Positions 1-9,071 of a stretch of DNA of 64,000 bases are shown here, piece by piece. The translations under genes were made by a program, and so were the position numbers. The first letter of the stretch is position 1. Every line of letters starts with the position of its first letter. The notes under the pieces were generated by a model. It ran no database searches. It saw only the letters and a list, made by a program, of their open reading frames with translations, and was not told the DNA's origin. Origin of the DNA: Bermanella sp036960565 (GTDB lineage Bacteria > Pseudomonadota > Gammaproteobacteria > Pseudomonadales > Oceanobacteraceae); the NCBI GenBank assembly GCA_036960565.1, contig JBALXQ010000002.1, positions 62,001-126,000 of the forward strand. Reading direction: 5' to 3'.

Positions 1-330
1 CTCGATTATTCTTTTGGATGTGACCTCAAGCATACGCGGGCCCAGGTTAACGATAGGCTTCTGCATGGCGTCCAGCAAAGCCAAGCCTCTCATATCTGGC
101 AGGTTTAAAAAGGGCTTAAGGGTCTTTAGTTGGGTATCCGTGTCTTGCTCTAATAAATTGGCCGCCTGCAAAGCCAATTGCTGGCTTAACAATATCGCTT
201 GCTCGGTGCCTTGCTTTTTAAGAAGGGAATACTGCTCGAAACTAAAATAACTTCCCAGCAATGCCGCGCTCACGAGGCAAGGTAAGAGCGTGATCAGTAG
301 CAAGCGTTTTTGTATGCCCCAATAATTCAT
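1..330 (-). CDS. Sensor histidine kinase N-terminus, GacS/BarA-like (partial)
   Basis: The reading frame starts with ATG at 330 and stays open to the window edge, giving 110 residues. It begins MNYWGIQKRLLLITLLPCL, a short basic stretch followed by one transmembrane helix, then enters a soluble periplasmic-looking region. In Pseudomonas the gacS kinase gene lies beside cysM, rlmD and relA, and the opening matches the style of GacS/BarA proteins. No catalytic domain is inside the window, so the assignment rests on the N-terminus and context. It is divergent from cysM. Another hybrid kinase or chemoreceptor-like sensor is possible. Confidence 0.6.
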   Translation of the reverse strand, partial: MNYWGIQKRLLLITLLPCLVSAALLGSYFSFEQYSLLKKQGTEQAILLSQQLALQAANLLEQDTDTQLKTLKPFLNLPDMRGLALLDAMQKPIVNLGPRMLEVTSKRIIE

Positions 331-368
331 AATCCGGTAAGACTCTGTAATTTTATGGCGCTATTCTA

Positions 369-690
369 GCAGTAAATAACAGCCAAATACTGTGATGGCG
401 TTAAATAAGGGGAGTGAGGATCAAGCTATAAGTAAATTGCTTTTAGATATTACTAATAGCCAAGTTTTGCAGGTATTATTTCCGAAAATGGTTATATAAA
501 GGTGAAGTTATTATGGTTTCCCCACCACTTCTAACAGCAAATTAGCGCCAAATACTGTGATATAGGGGGAATGAGGATCAAGCTATAAGTAAATTGCCTT
601 TAGATATTACTAATAGCTGAGATTTGCAGGTATTATTCCCGAAAATGGTTATATAAAAAGTGAAGATATTATGGATTTCCCCACCATTGC
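369..690. repeat. Imperfect tandem duplication of the cysM leader
   Basis: Two copies of a segment of about 160 bases lie head to tail, at roughly 369-530 and 533-690. Both contain CCAAATACTGTGAT, then GAGGATCAAGCTATAAGTAA, then TAGATATTACTAATAGC, then CCGAAAATGGTTATATAAA, a purine-rich ribosome site and an ATG followed by TTTCCCCACCA. The second copy supplies the real cysM start at 671. The first has lost one base after its ATG, so it encodes only a 10-codon ORF (513-545). The offset between copies falls from 165 to 158 bases because of small indels. Confidence 0.9.
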
Positions 691-1576
691 CGATTTTGTA
701 GGGGGCACCCCCTTAGTGCGTTTACAGCGATTAGGCACCCATACCAGTAATACCATCTTGCTTAAGCTGGAAGGGAATAACCCCGCAGGCTCTGTGAAAG
801 ACCGTCCTGCGTTAAGCATGATTAACCGAGCCGAGGCCAAGGGTGAGATCAAGCCCGGGGATACACTGATTGAGGCCACCAGTGGTAATACAGGTATTGC
901 TTTGGCAATGGTGTCGGCCATCAAAGGCTACAACATGGTGTTGATCATGCCTGAAAATTTGAGCATGGAGCGCCGCTGGGCCATGGAAGCTTATGGCGCT
1001 CGGTTAATATTAGTGACCCAAGAGCAAGGCATGGAATATGCGCGAGACCTTGCGCTTGAGATGCAGAAGAATGGTGAAGGCGTGGTGCTGGATCAATTTT
1101 CTAATTTGGACAATCCAATAGCCCATTATGAGGGTACAGGGCCTGAAATTTGGAAGGACACCCAAGGGAAGGTTACTCACTTTGTCAGTGCCATGGGTAC
1201 CACGGGTACCATTATGGGTACCAGCCAGTATTTAAAAGAGAAAAACGCTAATATTCAGATTGTGGGCCTGCAACCGGAAGATGGCGCCTCTATTCCTGGT
1301 ATTCGCCGTTGGCCTGAGGCGTATTTACCGAAGATTTTTGATGCCAGTCGAGTTGATAGTGTTATCGATATAGATCAAAAATCAGCCGAGACCACTATGC
1401 GTGACCTTGCCCGTGAAGAAGGGATCTTTTGCGGTGTGAGTTCAGGTGGCGCCGTAGCGGGGGCTTTAAAGCTTAATGAAGAGCTGGAAAATGCCATTAT
1501 AGTGACCATTATCTGCGATCGGGGTGACCGTTATTTATCCACCGGTATTTATAATGAGCCAGAGCCGGCCAAGTAA
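671..1576 (+). CDS. cysM: Cysteine synthase B (O-acetylserine sulfhydrylase)
   Basis: This PLP enzyme makes cysteine from O-acetylserine and sulfide, or S-sulfocysteine from thiosulfate in the CysM branch. The 301-residue length matches the family. The PLP lysine is K43 in GSVKDRPA, the substrate loop SGNTG is at 71-75 and the phosphate-binding GTTGT at 176-180. The IRRWPEAYLPKI segment is typical of CysM rather than CysK. The ATG at 671 has a purine-rich site (AAAAAGTGAAG) just upstream. The gene follows a duplicated leader and precedes rlmD, as in Pseudomonas. The family assignment is secure. Confidence 0.96.
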   Translation: MDFPTIADFVGGTPLVRLQRLGTHTSNTILLKLEGNNPAGSVKDRPALSMINRAEAKGEIKPGDTLIEATSGNTGIALAMVSAIKGYNMVLIMPENLSMERRWAMEAYGARLILVTQEQGMEYARDLALEMQKNGEGVVLDQFSNLDNPIAHYEGTGPEIWKDTQGKVTHFVSAMGTTGTIMGTSQYLKEKNANIQIVGLQPEDGASIPGIRRWPEAYLPKIFDASRVDSVIDIDQKSAETTMRDLAREEGIFCGVSSGGAVAGALKLNEELENAIIVTIICDRGDRYLSTGIYNEPEPAK

Positions 1577-1689
1577 AATTTAAGCAGTGGGGTAACTTGT
1601 TTCAAATAGACTTGAAACTTTGCAATTTAGAGGCATAGTAGCGCCCAAAATACCCTCTATTTGCAATGGTAATCTGGAGTTTTAAAGTA

Positions 1690-3021
1690 GTGGCATTTGT
1701 TAAACAGAGTAAAAAGGCACGTAAGCCTCAAATTAAAGATGCCCAGGTTGAGATTCATGCTTTAAGCCATGAGGCTCACGGGGTGAGCCGCAGCCAGGAA
1801 AAGGTTATGTTTGTGCCCGGCGCCTTGCCGGGTGAAACCGTTAAGGTACGCATTGAAAAAGAAATGCGTCACTTTAATCACGGCAAAATACTTGAAATCA
1901 TTACTCCTAGTCCAGAGCGGGTAAGCCCTCCATGCCCGCATTATCAGCGCTGCGGTGCTTGTCAGTTACAACACCTTCAAAGCGATAAACAGCTTGGCTA
2001 TAAGCAATTAAATTTGCACGAGCAATTAACGCGTCAGTTAAAACTCGATACCGTACCTTGGCAAGCCCCTATTAGAAGTGAGGACTTAGGCTATCGTCGC
2101 CGTGCCCGCTTAGGGGTGCGCTACCGAAATAAACTGGATGAAATTATTGTAGGTTTTCGTGAGGAAGCCAATAGCCATCTAACTAATATTGGTTCATGTC
2201 CTGTATTACAGCCATCCTTATCCAATTTAATTGAACCTTTGCAGCGCTTGATTAGTCTATTGCAGGCTAAATCTCGAGTGACTCAACTTGAGCTAATTGC
2301 CTCGGATGAGCAAGATGTTGTGGTTTTACGACATCTTAAAAAGATTGGCCAAGAAGATCAGGCAATCATAATAGATTGGGCTCGCTCTCATAATGCTCAG
2401 TTTTATTTGCAAGGTGACGAAGCTGAAGATTTTCAGCGCCTTTGGCCCGAAGCCACATCGGACACCACTCTAAGTTATAGCGTGTTGGATAATACCCTGG
2501 ATTTTAATGTGAAAAATTTCATTCAGGGGAATCGTAAGGTAAACATTGCCATGGTAACGCAAGCCCTTGAGTGGCTTGATGGTAAGCCTGATGAAAACCT
2601 GTTGGATTTATTTGCCGGCATTGGCAACTTTAGTATCCCAGCGGCTAAACACTTTAAGCATGTATTAGCCGTGGAAGGCATCTCCAGCATGGTTGCGCAA
2701 ATTAACCATAATGCCCAACTAAATAACTTGAGTAATGTGCAAGCACAAGTCATGAATTTAAATGACGACATATTACTGCAGCGCTTACCTAAGGCCGACG
2801 CTGTTTTACTCGATCCACCCAGAACTGGAGCGGCGGAGTTAATGCCCTGGTTAAGTAAATTATCATCAAGAATTTTATATGTGGCTTGTGAGCCCAGCTC
2901 ATTGGTACGGGATGCCCGGGTTTTATTAGACGCGGGTTTCAAATTAGAAAAAATAGCGACGATGGATATGTTCCCCCAGACAAAGCATATGGAAACCATG
3001 GCGCTGTTTACTAAAAAATAA
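1690..3021 (+). CDS. rlmD: 23S rRNA (uracil-1939-C5)-methyltransferase RlmD
   Basis: This enzyme methylates U1939 of 23S rRNA using SAM and carries a 4Fe-4S cluster. With the GTG start at 1690 the protein has 443 residues. It opens with a TRAM-like domain, has cluster cysteines at about C82, C88, C91 and C170, the SAM motif LLDLFAGIGNFS, and DPPRTGA before the nucleophile region YVACEPSSL. The usual residues after the catalytic cysteine are NP; here they are EP. An upstream in-frame ATG at 1666 is possible, but GGAG at 1676-1679 is better placed for the GTG. It lies between cysM and relA, as in Pseudomonas. Confidence 0.93.
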   Translation: MAFVKQSKKARKPQIKDAQVEIHALSHEAHGVSRSQEKVMFVPGALPGETVKVRIEKEMRHFNHGKILEIITPSPERVSPPCPHYQRCGACQLQHLQSDKQLGYKQLNLHEQLTRQLKLDTVPWQAPIRSEDLGYRRRARLGVRYRNKLDEIIVGFREEANSHLTNIGSCPVLQPSLSNLIEPLQRLISLLQAKSRVTQLELIASDEQDVVVLRHLKKIGQEDQAIIIDWARSHNAQFYLQGDEAEDFQRLWPEATSDTTLSYSVLDNTLDFNVKNFIQGNRKVNIAMVTQALEWLDGKPDENLLDLFAGIGNFSIPAAKHFKHVLAVEGISSMVAQINHNAQLNNLSNVQAQVMNLNDDILLQRLPKADAVLLDPPRTGAAELMPWLSKLSSRILYVACEPSSLVRDARVLLDAGFKLEKIATMDMFPQTKHMETMALFTKK

Positions 3022-3114
3022 CCGATTAGAAATAAATGTTAAGAAAGGCTCTCTTTACTTTCTGCGACAGGCTTTTAGTTGCAGTTGATTGTGCCCTAAG
3101 GATTGATATAAACA

Positions 3115-5349
3115 ATGGTTAAAGTACGTGACGATCACTTAACAGATGACGGCTCAGTAGATATAGATGGCTGGATAGCCAACTTAGCAAGTCAAGTTGA
3201 ACTGAAAGACATGAATCAAATTCGTGCTGCCTGTGACCTAGCACAAAAGGTGGAAACCGAAACCATTGCCAATCATGCGCAGTGGAATGCAGATATCTCC
3301 AGCTTGCAAATAGGCATGGAAATGAGCCAGGTTTTGGCGGAGTTACATCTGGATCAAGCCAGCATTGTAGCTGCTATCGTGTATCGTCCTGTGCGAGAAG
3401 GACGTTTAAAGCTAGCCCAGGTTACACAACAATTTGGCCCTGAAGTGGCCAAATTAATAGATGGCGTGCTGCAGATGGCGGCGCTCACTCAGGCACAGGG
3501 TGCTTCTCGTTTAAAAGTATTGGGTCAAACCGAAGCCCAAGTTGAGCACATGCGTAAAATGCTGGTGGCCATGATTGATGATGTGCGTGTAGCCCTCATT
3601 AAGTTGGCTGAACGTACCAGTGTGCTTAGGGCGGTAAAAAATGCCCAGCCAGAGCGTCGTTTAAAAGTGGCGCGAGAAGTATTTGATATTTATGCACCCT
3701 TGGCTCATCGCTTGGGTATTGGTCAAATTAAATGGGAGCTGGAAGATTTAAGTTTTCGTTATCTTGAGCCTGAATCTTATAAAAAAATTGCCAAACTGCT
3801 GGATGAAAAACGTCTTGATCGCCAGTACTACATAGAAAATGTAGTGGACACCTTGAAAAATGCCATTGAAGGGGCAGGAATTAAGTGTGACATCGAAGGT
3901 CGGGCCAAGCACATTTACAGTATTTGGCGAAAGATGAGTCGCAAAAACATTGAGTTCTCCCAGGTTTATGACATACGGGCGGTGCGCATTCTTGTGCCTG
4001 AACTCAAGGATTGTTATGCCGCGCTTGGCATCGCACATACCTTTTGGAAACACATTCCCCATGAGTTTGACGATTATATTGCCAACCCAAAAGAGAACGG
4101 ATATCGCTCTTTACACACAGCCGTAGTGGGTCCGGAAGGTAATGTATTAGAAGTTCAAATTCGTACTACTGAAATGCACGAAGATGCTGAATTGGGCGTG
4201 TGTGCTCATTGGCTTTATAAGGGCACAGATGTAAAAGGCAAAGACGCCGGTTACGAAGAGAAAATTTCTTGGTTGCGCCAGGTGCTGGAGTGGCACGATG
4301 AGCTGGGGGATTTGAATGAGTTAGTAGGGACGCTACGCGAAGATGTCACCCCTGATCGTATTTATGTTTTTACCCCAAAAGGTCATGTGGTGGATTTACA
4401 GCCTAACTCAACTCCGGTGGATTTTGCGTATAGGGTGCATACTGAAATTGGTCACAAATGCCGAGGCGCTAAAGTAAATGGACGCATTGTTCCATTAAGC
4501 TACAAGGTTAAAACAGGTGACCAGGTTGAGGTATTGACCAGTCGTGATGCTCAGCCTCGCCGCGACTGGTTGCACGCTGAAAACGGCTATGTAAATACCT
4601 CCCGCGCCCGTGCCAAAGTGGCAGCCTGGTTCAAGGGGCAGGCTCGAGGTCAAAACATCATTGACGGTAAAGGAATAGTGGAATCGGAAATTAAACGTTT
4701 GGGCTTACAGGGTTTAAATATTCATAAGATAGCCAAAGATTTGGATTTCCCCCGCCTAGAAGACATGCATGCAGCGTTGGGTTCTGGCTCATTGAGAATT
4801 ACCCAGGTAGTGCGGTTGGTACAAAGACAACTTACTCCTGAAGAGCGCTTTGAAGATCAGCTGAGCCTCTTGCCAGCTGCTCAAGTTAAGGCGGTAGATG
4901 GCAGCGAAGTTTATATTAACGGTGTGGGTAAATTACTCAGTAGCCTAGCCCCTTGTTGTCATCCCTTGCCTGGCGACAAAATATTAGGGTTTATTACTCA
5001 AGGGCGTGGCGTCAGTATTCATAAAGCCGACTGTAATAATATTTTGAATTTGAAATTAGGTCAGTCTAATCGCATAACGGAAGTGAGTTGGGGAGACAGT
5101 CCGGTTAACCGTTATCCGCTGGAATTAGCGATTAAAGCGTATGACCGACAAGGGTTACTGAAAGACATTACTATTTTGTTGGCAAATGAAGAGGTGAACG
5201 TACTGGCATTAACTACCTCGTCTCAGGAAGATGGCACAGCCGATTTAATGGTGACGGTGGAAATAGAAAGCCTGCAGCACTTGGGTCGGTTGCTCAATAA
5301 AATTCAGCAGCTGCCAAACATTATGGATGTTTATCGGCATCAGCAATAG
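3115..5349 (+). CDS. relA: (p)ppGpp synthetase I RelA
   Basis: This ribosome-associated GTP pyrophosphokinase makes (p)ppGpp when uncharged tRNA accumulates. The 744 residues follow the RelA layout: an inactive hydrolase-like N-terminus, the synthetase domain with ENGYRSLHTA near residue 327, a TGS domain from about 415 (RIYVFTPKG), a zinc-finger-like segment with APCCHPLPGD near 612, and a C-terminal ACT domain. Where SpoT has the HD pair, this protein reads AAIVYRPVREG, so hydrolase activity is not expected. That distinguishes RelA from SpoT. mazG follows 114 bases after the stop. Confidence 0.97.
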   Translation: MVKVRDDHLTDDGSVDIDGWIANLASQVELKDMNQIRAACDLAQKVETETIANHAQWNADISSLQIGMEMSQVLAELHLDQASIVAAIVYRPVREGRLKLAQVTQQFGPEVAKLIDGVLQMAALTQAQGASRLKVLGQTEAQVEHMRKMLVAMIDDVRVALIKLAERTSVLRAVKNAQPERRLKVAREVFDIYAPLAHRLGIGQIKWELEDLSFRYLEPESYKKIAKLLDEKRLDRQYYIENVVDTLKNAIEGAGIKCDIEGRAKHIYSIWRKMSRKNIEFSQVYDIRAVRILVPELKDCYAALGIAHTFWKHIPHEFDDYIANPKENGYRSLHTAVVGPEGNVLEVQIRTTEMHEDAELGVCAHWLYKGTDVKGKDAGYEEKISWLRQVLEWHDELGDLNELVGTLREDVTPDRIYVFTPKGHVVDLQPNSTPVDFAYRVHTEIGHKCRGAKVNGRIVPLSYKVKTGDQVEVLTSRDAQPRRDWLHAENGYVNTSRARAKVAAWFKGQARGQNIIDGKGIVESEIKRLGLQGLNIHKIAKDLDFPRLEDMHAALGSGSLRITQVVRLVQRQLTPEERFEDQLSLLPAAQVKAVDGSEVYINGVGKLLSSLAPCCHPLPGDKILGFITQGRGVSIHKADCNNILNLKLGQSNRITEVSWGDSPVNRYPLELAIKAYDRQGLLKDITILLANEEVNVLALTTSSQEDGTADLMVTVEIESLQHLGRLLNKIQQLPNIMDVYRHQQ

Positions 5350-5411
5350 CCGTTACGGTGGCTGAAAAACGCAAAATCGATAGTGAATTGTCATTTCCCA
5401 TATAAAACCAT

Positions 5412-5466
5412 GCCCTCTTTTTTAGGGCCTGGTTTTTCAATAAATCAAAAAACCAGGGTTCCCATG
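5412..5466 (+). promoter_or_regulatory. Hairpins over the mazG ribosome-binding site
   Basis: Two inverted repeats lie between relA and the mazG ATG. GCCCT (5412-5416) can pair with AGGGC (5424-5428), and CCTGGTTTTT (5428-5437) pairs perfectly with AAAAACCAGG (5448-5457) around a 10-base loop. The right arm of the second stem contains the AGGG that serves as mazG ribosome site, six bases from the ATG at 5464. No T run follows, so an intrinsic terminator is unlikely. Limiting mazG translation is an inference. Confidence 0.5.
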
Positions 5467-6318
5467 TCCAGCTATCACATAGACGATTTATTGAAGCTAA
5501 TGTCTCGATTAAGAGATCCTAATTCCGGCTGCCCTTGGGATATTAAGCAAAATTACGATTCTATCGTGCCTTGTACTCTGGAAGAAGTGTATGAAGTAGC
5601 AGATGCCATAGAGCGTAAAGACTTTGCCCATCTACAAGAAGAGCTTGGGGATTTATTGTTTCAAGTGATTTTCTACGCGCAAATGGGGAGCGAAGACGGG
5701 CACTTTAAATTTAATGACATAGTAGATTCTCTGGTTAAAAAACTCATTCGTCGCCATCCTCATGTTTTTCCTAATGGCGATTTGTCGGACTCTTCTGCTG
5801 CTTCTCCCTTGAGTGATGCTGAAATAAAAGGTCGTTGGGAGGCGATAAAAGTTGAGGAACGGGCGTTAAAAGCGAAAGAACAAACTGCAACAGGACCTAT
5901 AAATAGCATTCTTGATGATGTTCCAAGAACCCTACCGGCCATTCAGAGGGCCGAAAAATTACAAAAACGTGCTTCATTAGTGGGATTTGACTGGCCTGAA
6001 GCCGTGCAGGTGATTGATAAAATTGAAGAAGAGATAGCCGAATTACGTGAAGCCATGCTTGAGCAAGATATTGATCATATTGAAGATGAGCTCGGGGATG
6101 TTTTCTTTGCGTTGGTTAACTTAGCTAGACATGTAAAAGTTAAACCCGAGATGGCTCTGCGCAGTACCAACGAAAAGTTTGAACGTCGATTTAAATTTGT
6201 GGAGAAAGGGATTAAGCAGCAGGGGCTTGAAATGGAAAATGTCAGCTTAGATGAGATGGAACGTTTATGGTTATTGGCCAAACGTGAAGAGGTAATTAAA
6301 AATAGCCGCTCAAAATAA
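5464..6318 (+). CDS. mazG: Nucleoside triphosphate pyrophosphohydrolase MazG
   Basis: MazG hydrolyses NTPs and dNTPs to monophosphates and pyrophosphate. In E. coli it modulates ppGpp levels and housecleans nucleotide pools. The 284-residue protein has two MazG repeats. The first carries LEEVYEVADAIE and EELGDLLFQV, the second EEIAELREAM and EDELGDVFFALV, supplying the acidic metal-binding residues. The reading frame extends upstream to a GTG at 5383, but family starts resemble MSSYHIDDLLKLMSRLRDP, so the ATG at 5464 is chosen. The linker between repeats is a little longer than in E. coli (263 residues in total). It follows relA, as in E. coli and Pseudomonas. Confidence 0.93.
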   Translation: MSSYHIDDLLKLMSRLRDPNSGCPWDIKQNYDSIVPCTLEEVYEVADAIERKDFAHLQEELGDLLFQVIFYAQMGSEDGHFKFNDIVDSLVKKLIRRHPHVFPNGDLSDSSAASPLSDAEIKGRWEAIKVEERALKAKEQTATGPINSILDDVPRTLPAIQRAEKLQKRASLVGFDWPEAVQVIDKIEEEIAELREAMLEQDIDHIEDELGDVFFALVNLARHVKVKPEMALRSTNEKFERRFKFVEKGIKQQGLEMENVSLDEMERLWLLAKREEVIKNSRSK

Positions 6319-6382
6319 TAGAAATTTCAGGCTAGAAATTATTGGGATTGCAGATTTTAGCGGGCATACCAATGAAACTTAG

Positions 6383-7156
6383 TTATTTCATGCTCTTATT
6401 TACGTAAATATCAAAACGATTGGCCTTGCCTTCTTGGCTAAAACTGGGTTTCTGTTGGTTTAAAAAAGGGCTTTTTCTCGGCCTTTTTACCACAACTCGA
6501 TAACTTGCCAGTTTTAATGCAGGTGCCAATAAGTCATCAGCATCTTCATCCTTACCTACCATGTCGCGGAAATATTGCATGGATTTTTTAACCTGGGCTT
6601 TTTTTCCCGTGTGCGGAAACATAGGGTCGAGAAAAACCACATCAAAACAATCTTTTGGCAGGTTTTCCATGAAAGAAATACTGCTGCCTTGATGTAATTC
6701 CATGTGTTCAGTGATGGCGTGAACTTCTGGTTCTAAAGATGCCCTTAACAGAGCGTCCTCCAATAACGCGGCGACAATGGGGTGTCGTTCAAGAAGAGTG
6801 ACGTTACAGCCCAGTGCCGCTAATACAAATGCATCTGTGCCGGTGCCGGCTGTGGCATCGAGTACTGAAAGATTCTTTTTTTGTTTTAACCCCACCGCTT
6901 TTGCCACGGCTTGACCAGTACCTCCACCGTGATTTCTGCGCCAAGTTAATGCGCCGTCGTTGAAATCTATTTTCAATGCGCCCAGAGATTTGTCTCCAGG
7001 TCGCAATAGGCTTAGACCGCTGTCATCAAGCTGTAAGCTTAAGTCACTATTTTCACTGGTACTTGTTCTTAAAACAAGATTAAGTCGCTTGGCAAGCTCT
7101 TGAGCTCGTGTCAGCAGCAGTTTCGAGGTGCAAACAAGTTCTAATTGGAAATTCAT
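6383..7156 (-). CDS. rsmJ: 16S rRNA (guanine-1516-N2)-methyltransferase RsmJ
   Basis: This SAM-dependent methyltransferase modifies G1516 of 16S rRNA. The 257 residues are close to the E. coli enzyme (250). Visible motifs are the SAM loop LDATAGTGTDAFVLA, the acidic ERHP after strand two, and FLDPMFPH followed by a lysine-rich KKAQVKKSMQYF, all characteristic of RsmJ/YhiQ. The start overlaps no gene, and its stop is 64 bases from the convergent mazG stop. It probably forms a transcript with uppP and tsaB upstream, because only three bases separate it from uppP. Confidence 0.92.
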   Translation of the reverse strand: MNFQLELVCTSKLLLTRAQELAKRLNLVLRTSTSENSDLSLQLDDSGLSLLRPGDKSLGALKIDFNDGALTWRRNHGGGTGQAVAKAVGLKQKKNLSVLDATAGTGTDAFVLAALGCNVTLLERHPIVAALLEDALLRASLEPEVHAITEHMELHQGSSISFMENLPKDCFDVVFLDPMFPHTGKKAQVKKSMQYFRDMVGKDEDADDLLAPALKLASYRVVVKRPRKSPFLNQQKPSFSQEGKANRFDIYVNKSMK

Positions 7157-7159
7157 GCC

Positions 7160-7972
7160 CTACATTATCCAGCCAAAGTAAATGGCGGCGAATAAAAATG
7201 CTCCGAGTAGCAAGCGGTAAATAACAAACGGTGTCATGGAGAGTTTTTCAATTAGTTTCAGAAACCAGTGAATGCAAATGTAGGCGCTAATACAGGAAAC
7301 CACAGCACCCATGAAAATTAGGCTCCAGGGAATAGGATCGGTGGTGGTGAGCATTTCGTAGGTTTTATAGCCCCCGGCTAACAAAATAAGTGGAATAGAT
7401 AATAAAAAACTAAAGCGTGCTGCGGCTTGCCGCTCATAACCTAAAACCAGTGCCATGGTGATGGTAATCCCAGAGCGACTGGTGCCTGGAATTAAAGCCA
7501 TAGCCTGAGCCAGGCCAATATACAAAGCATGGCTCATGGGCATTTGTGATAGTTGCTTAACCAAATTTTTTCGTTTATCTGCAAATAAGAGCAATAAGCC
7601 AAAAATTATGGTGGTGCTGGCAATGACCGCAACATGTCGAAGCTGATCTTCAATTAAACCGTTTAAACAAAGGCCAAAAATACCAGCAGGAATGGTAGCA
7701 ATGATAATCCACCAAGCTAATGTTCCATCTTTGTTTGGTTTACGTAAGAAAGTACTATCGATAAAACCTTTGAATAAACTGACAATGTCATGACGGAAAT
7801 ACATCATAACAGCCAATAGTGTACCCACATGGACGGCAACATCGAATGCTAAACCTTGATCTGGCCAGCCTAATAGCTGTGAGGGTAAAATCAAATGGGC
7901 TGAACTTGAAACCGGTAGAAACTCTGTCAGTCCCTGTAAAATGGCCAAAACAACGGCTTGCCACCATTCCAT
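7160..7972 (-). CDS. uppP: Undecaprenyl-diphosphate phosphatase UppP (BacA)
   Basis: UppP removes a phosphate from undecaprenyl diphosphate to recycle the lipid carrier of peptidoglycan and other envelope polymers. The 270-residue protein is almost entirely hydrophobic. The family signatures are present: LQGLTEFLPVSSSAH near the N-terminus with the catalytic glutamate and serines, and PGTSRSGITI in the middle with the conserved arginine. The protein sits in the inner membrane. Its substrate is a product of the UppS enzyme encoded at 48646-49395. It is sandwiched between rsmJ and tsaB on the same strand. Confidence 0.95.
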   Translation of the reverse strand: MEWWQAVVLAILQGLTEFLPVSSSAHLILPSQLLGWPDQGLAFDVAVHVGTLLAVMMYFRHDIVSLFKGFIDSTFLRKPNKDGTLAWWIIIATIPAGIFGLCLNGLIEDQLRHVAVIASTTIIFGLLLLFADKRKNLVKQLSQMPMSHALYIGLAQAMALIPGTSRSGITITMALVLGYERQAAARFSFLLSIPLILLAGGYKTYEMLTTTDPIPWSLIFMGAVVSCISAYICIHWFLKLIEKLSMTPFVIYRLLLGAFLFAAIYFGWIM

Positions 7973-8010
7973 AACTATCCTTAATTACTAGCTTATCTAA
8001 AACGTGAAAT

Positions 8011-8751
8011 TTAATTGTGTTTACTGTTTTTTAGTTGTTCTTTGAATTCTTTTTGCTGCTTGATGGTTTTCCAGTGACTTTGTTCACGCAAATAGCTCAA
8101 CTCCACGTCTTCTGGTTTAAGCACTTGGTTTGTTTTAAATAGGTGAAGAGCCAGTGGCATCAGTGAAGACGCATTTAAAACCTGGTCGGCATCTTGCGCG
8201 GTAATTTCTTGAATGGATGAATCTAGCTTTTCAGCTAATTTGAGGCCATGCCCACATGCCTGCATGTTTTCCGTAAGTTCAATTTTTAAGTCTTGTAATG
8301 TACTGTTTTGCGCGCAAATTTGATCACTTATGGTGGCTTGCATTACCCCTAATAGACCGTCCCAGCAATAATGCCCTACATATAATTCATTCATGCGAGC
8401 ATCCATGATAGCTAACACTTGTTGGGCATTATGCTCATGGTTTGCCTGTTGGGCCATGGCCTGAAGGGTTGAAATTCCAATTAGGGGTAAATCGCAAGCG
8501 AAACCAATACCTTGAGCGGTGGCTGCCGCTATGCGTAAACCGGTAAATGATCCAGGGCCTTTTCCAAACGTTACAGCATCTAATTGTTTTGGGGTTATCC
8601 CGGCTTCATTCATTATTTCATTTAGCATGGGGTACAACAGGCGGCTATGCATACGCGGTGCAGCCTCAGTGCGTTCAATGACTCTGTCATTAATGTGCAA
8701 TGCAACAGAACAGCTGTCGCTGGCGGCTTCAATAGCAAGTAGATTGGCCAT
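8011..8751 (-). CDS. tsaB: tRNA N6-threonylcarbamoyladenosine protein TsaB
   Basis: TsaB is the non-catalytic partner that activates TsaD in synthesis of t6A37 in ANN-decoding tRNAs. The protein begins MANLLAIEAASDSCSVAL, the ASKHA-fold opening typical of the family, and contains FGKGPGSFTGLRIA near residue 65. An in-frame ATG at 8802 would add 17 residues with no similarity to family starts, so the ATG at 8751 is preferred, giving 246 residues. No clear ribosome site is seen for either start. It lies 38 bases upstream of uppP on the same strand. Confidence 0.93.
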   Translation of the reverse strand: MANLLAIEAASDSCSVALHINDRVIERTEAAPRMHSRLLYPMLNEIMNEAGITPKQLDAVTFGKGPGSFTGLRIAAATAQGIGFACDLPLIGISTLQAMAQQANHEHNAQQVLAIMDARMNELYVGHYCWDGLLGVMQATISDQICAQNSTLQDLKIELTENMQACGHGLKLAEKLDSSIQEITAQDADQVLNASSLMPLALHLFKTNQVLKPEDVELSYLREQSHWKTIKQQKEFKEQLKNSKHN

Positions 8752-9003
8752 AGCAAATACTTTAATAGGTGGTTGGCTGAAAAAGGGTGGGGATTCTATC
8801 ATAAATGACGGATTTGTAAGGTCTAATACAGAAAATGCTTTTTAGAAAAAGGGAGTGTTAAATAAATGTGTATTTAGGGCTGAAAAGGCTAAATCAGGTA
8901 GGTTTATCAAACGGATCAGGATTTCAAAGTGTCAGGGTCTATTTAAAGGTTAAGGTACTGTCATAATTGCCAAAATCAAAATTTGTTTAATTAAGTAGAA
9001 AGC

Positions 9004-9041
9004 AAAAAAACCGCTATGGCCAAGGCGATAGCGGTTTTTTA
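9004..9041. terminator. Bidirectional terminator after the AlgP-like gene
   Basis: CCGCTAT (9011-9017) pairs with ATAGCGG (9028-9034). A run of seven A precedes the stem and six T follow it, so it can act in both directions. It lies just beyond the stop of the minus-strand gene at 9072. Confidence 0.85.
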
Positions 9042-9071
9042 GTGGACCATGCTATTTACAGACTAGTTGGC

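Noticed and set aside
2523..2999. Minus-strand frame of 158 residues inside rlmD
   Set aside because: It is a shadow of the conserved methyltransferase domain of rlmD.
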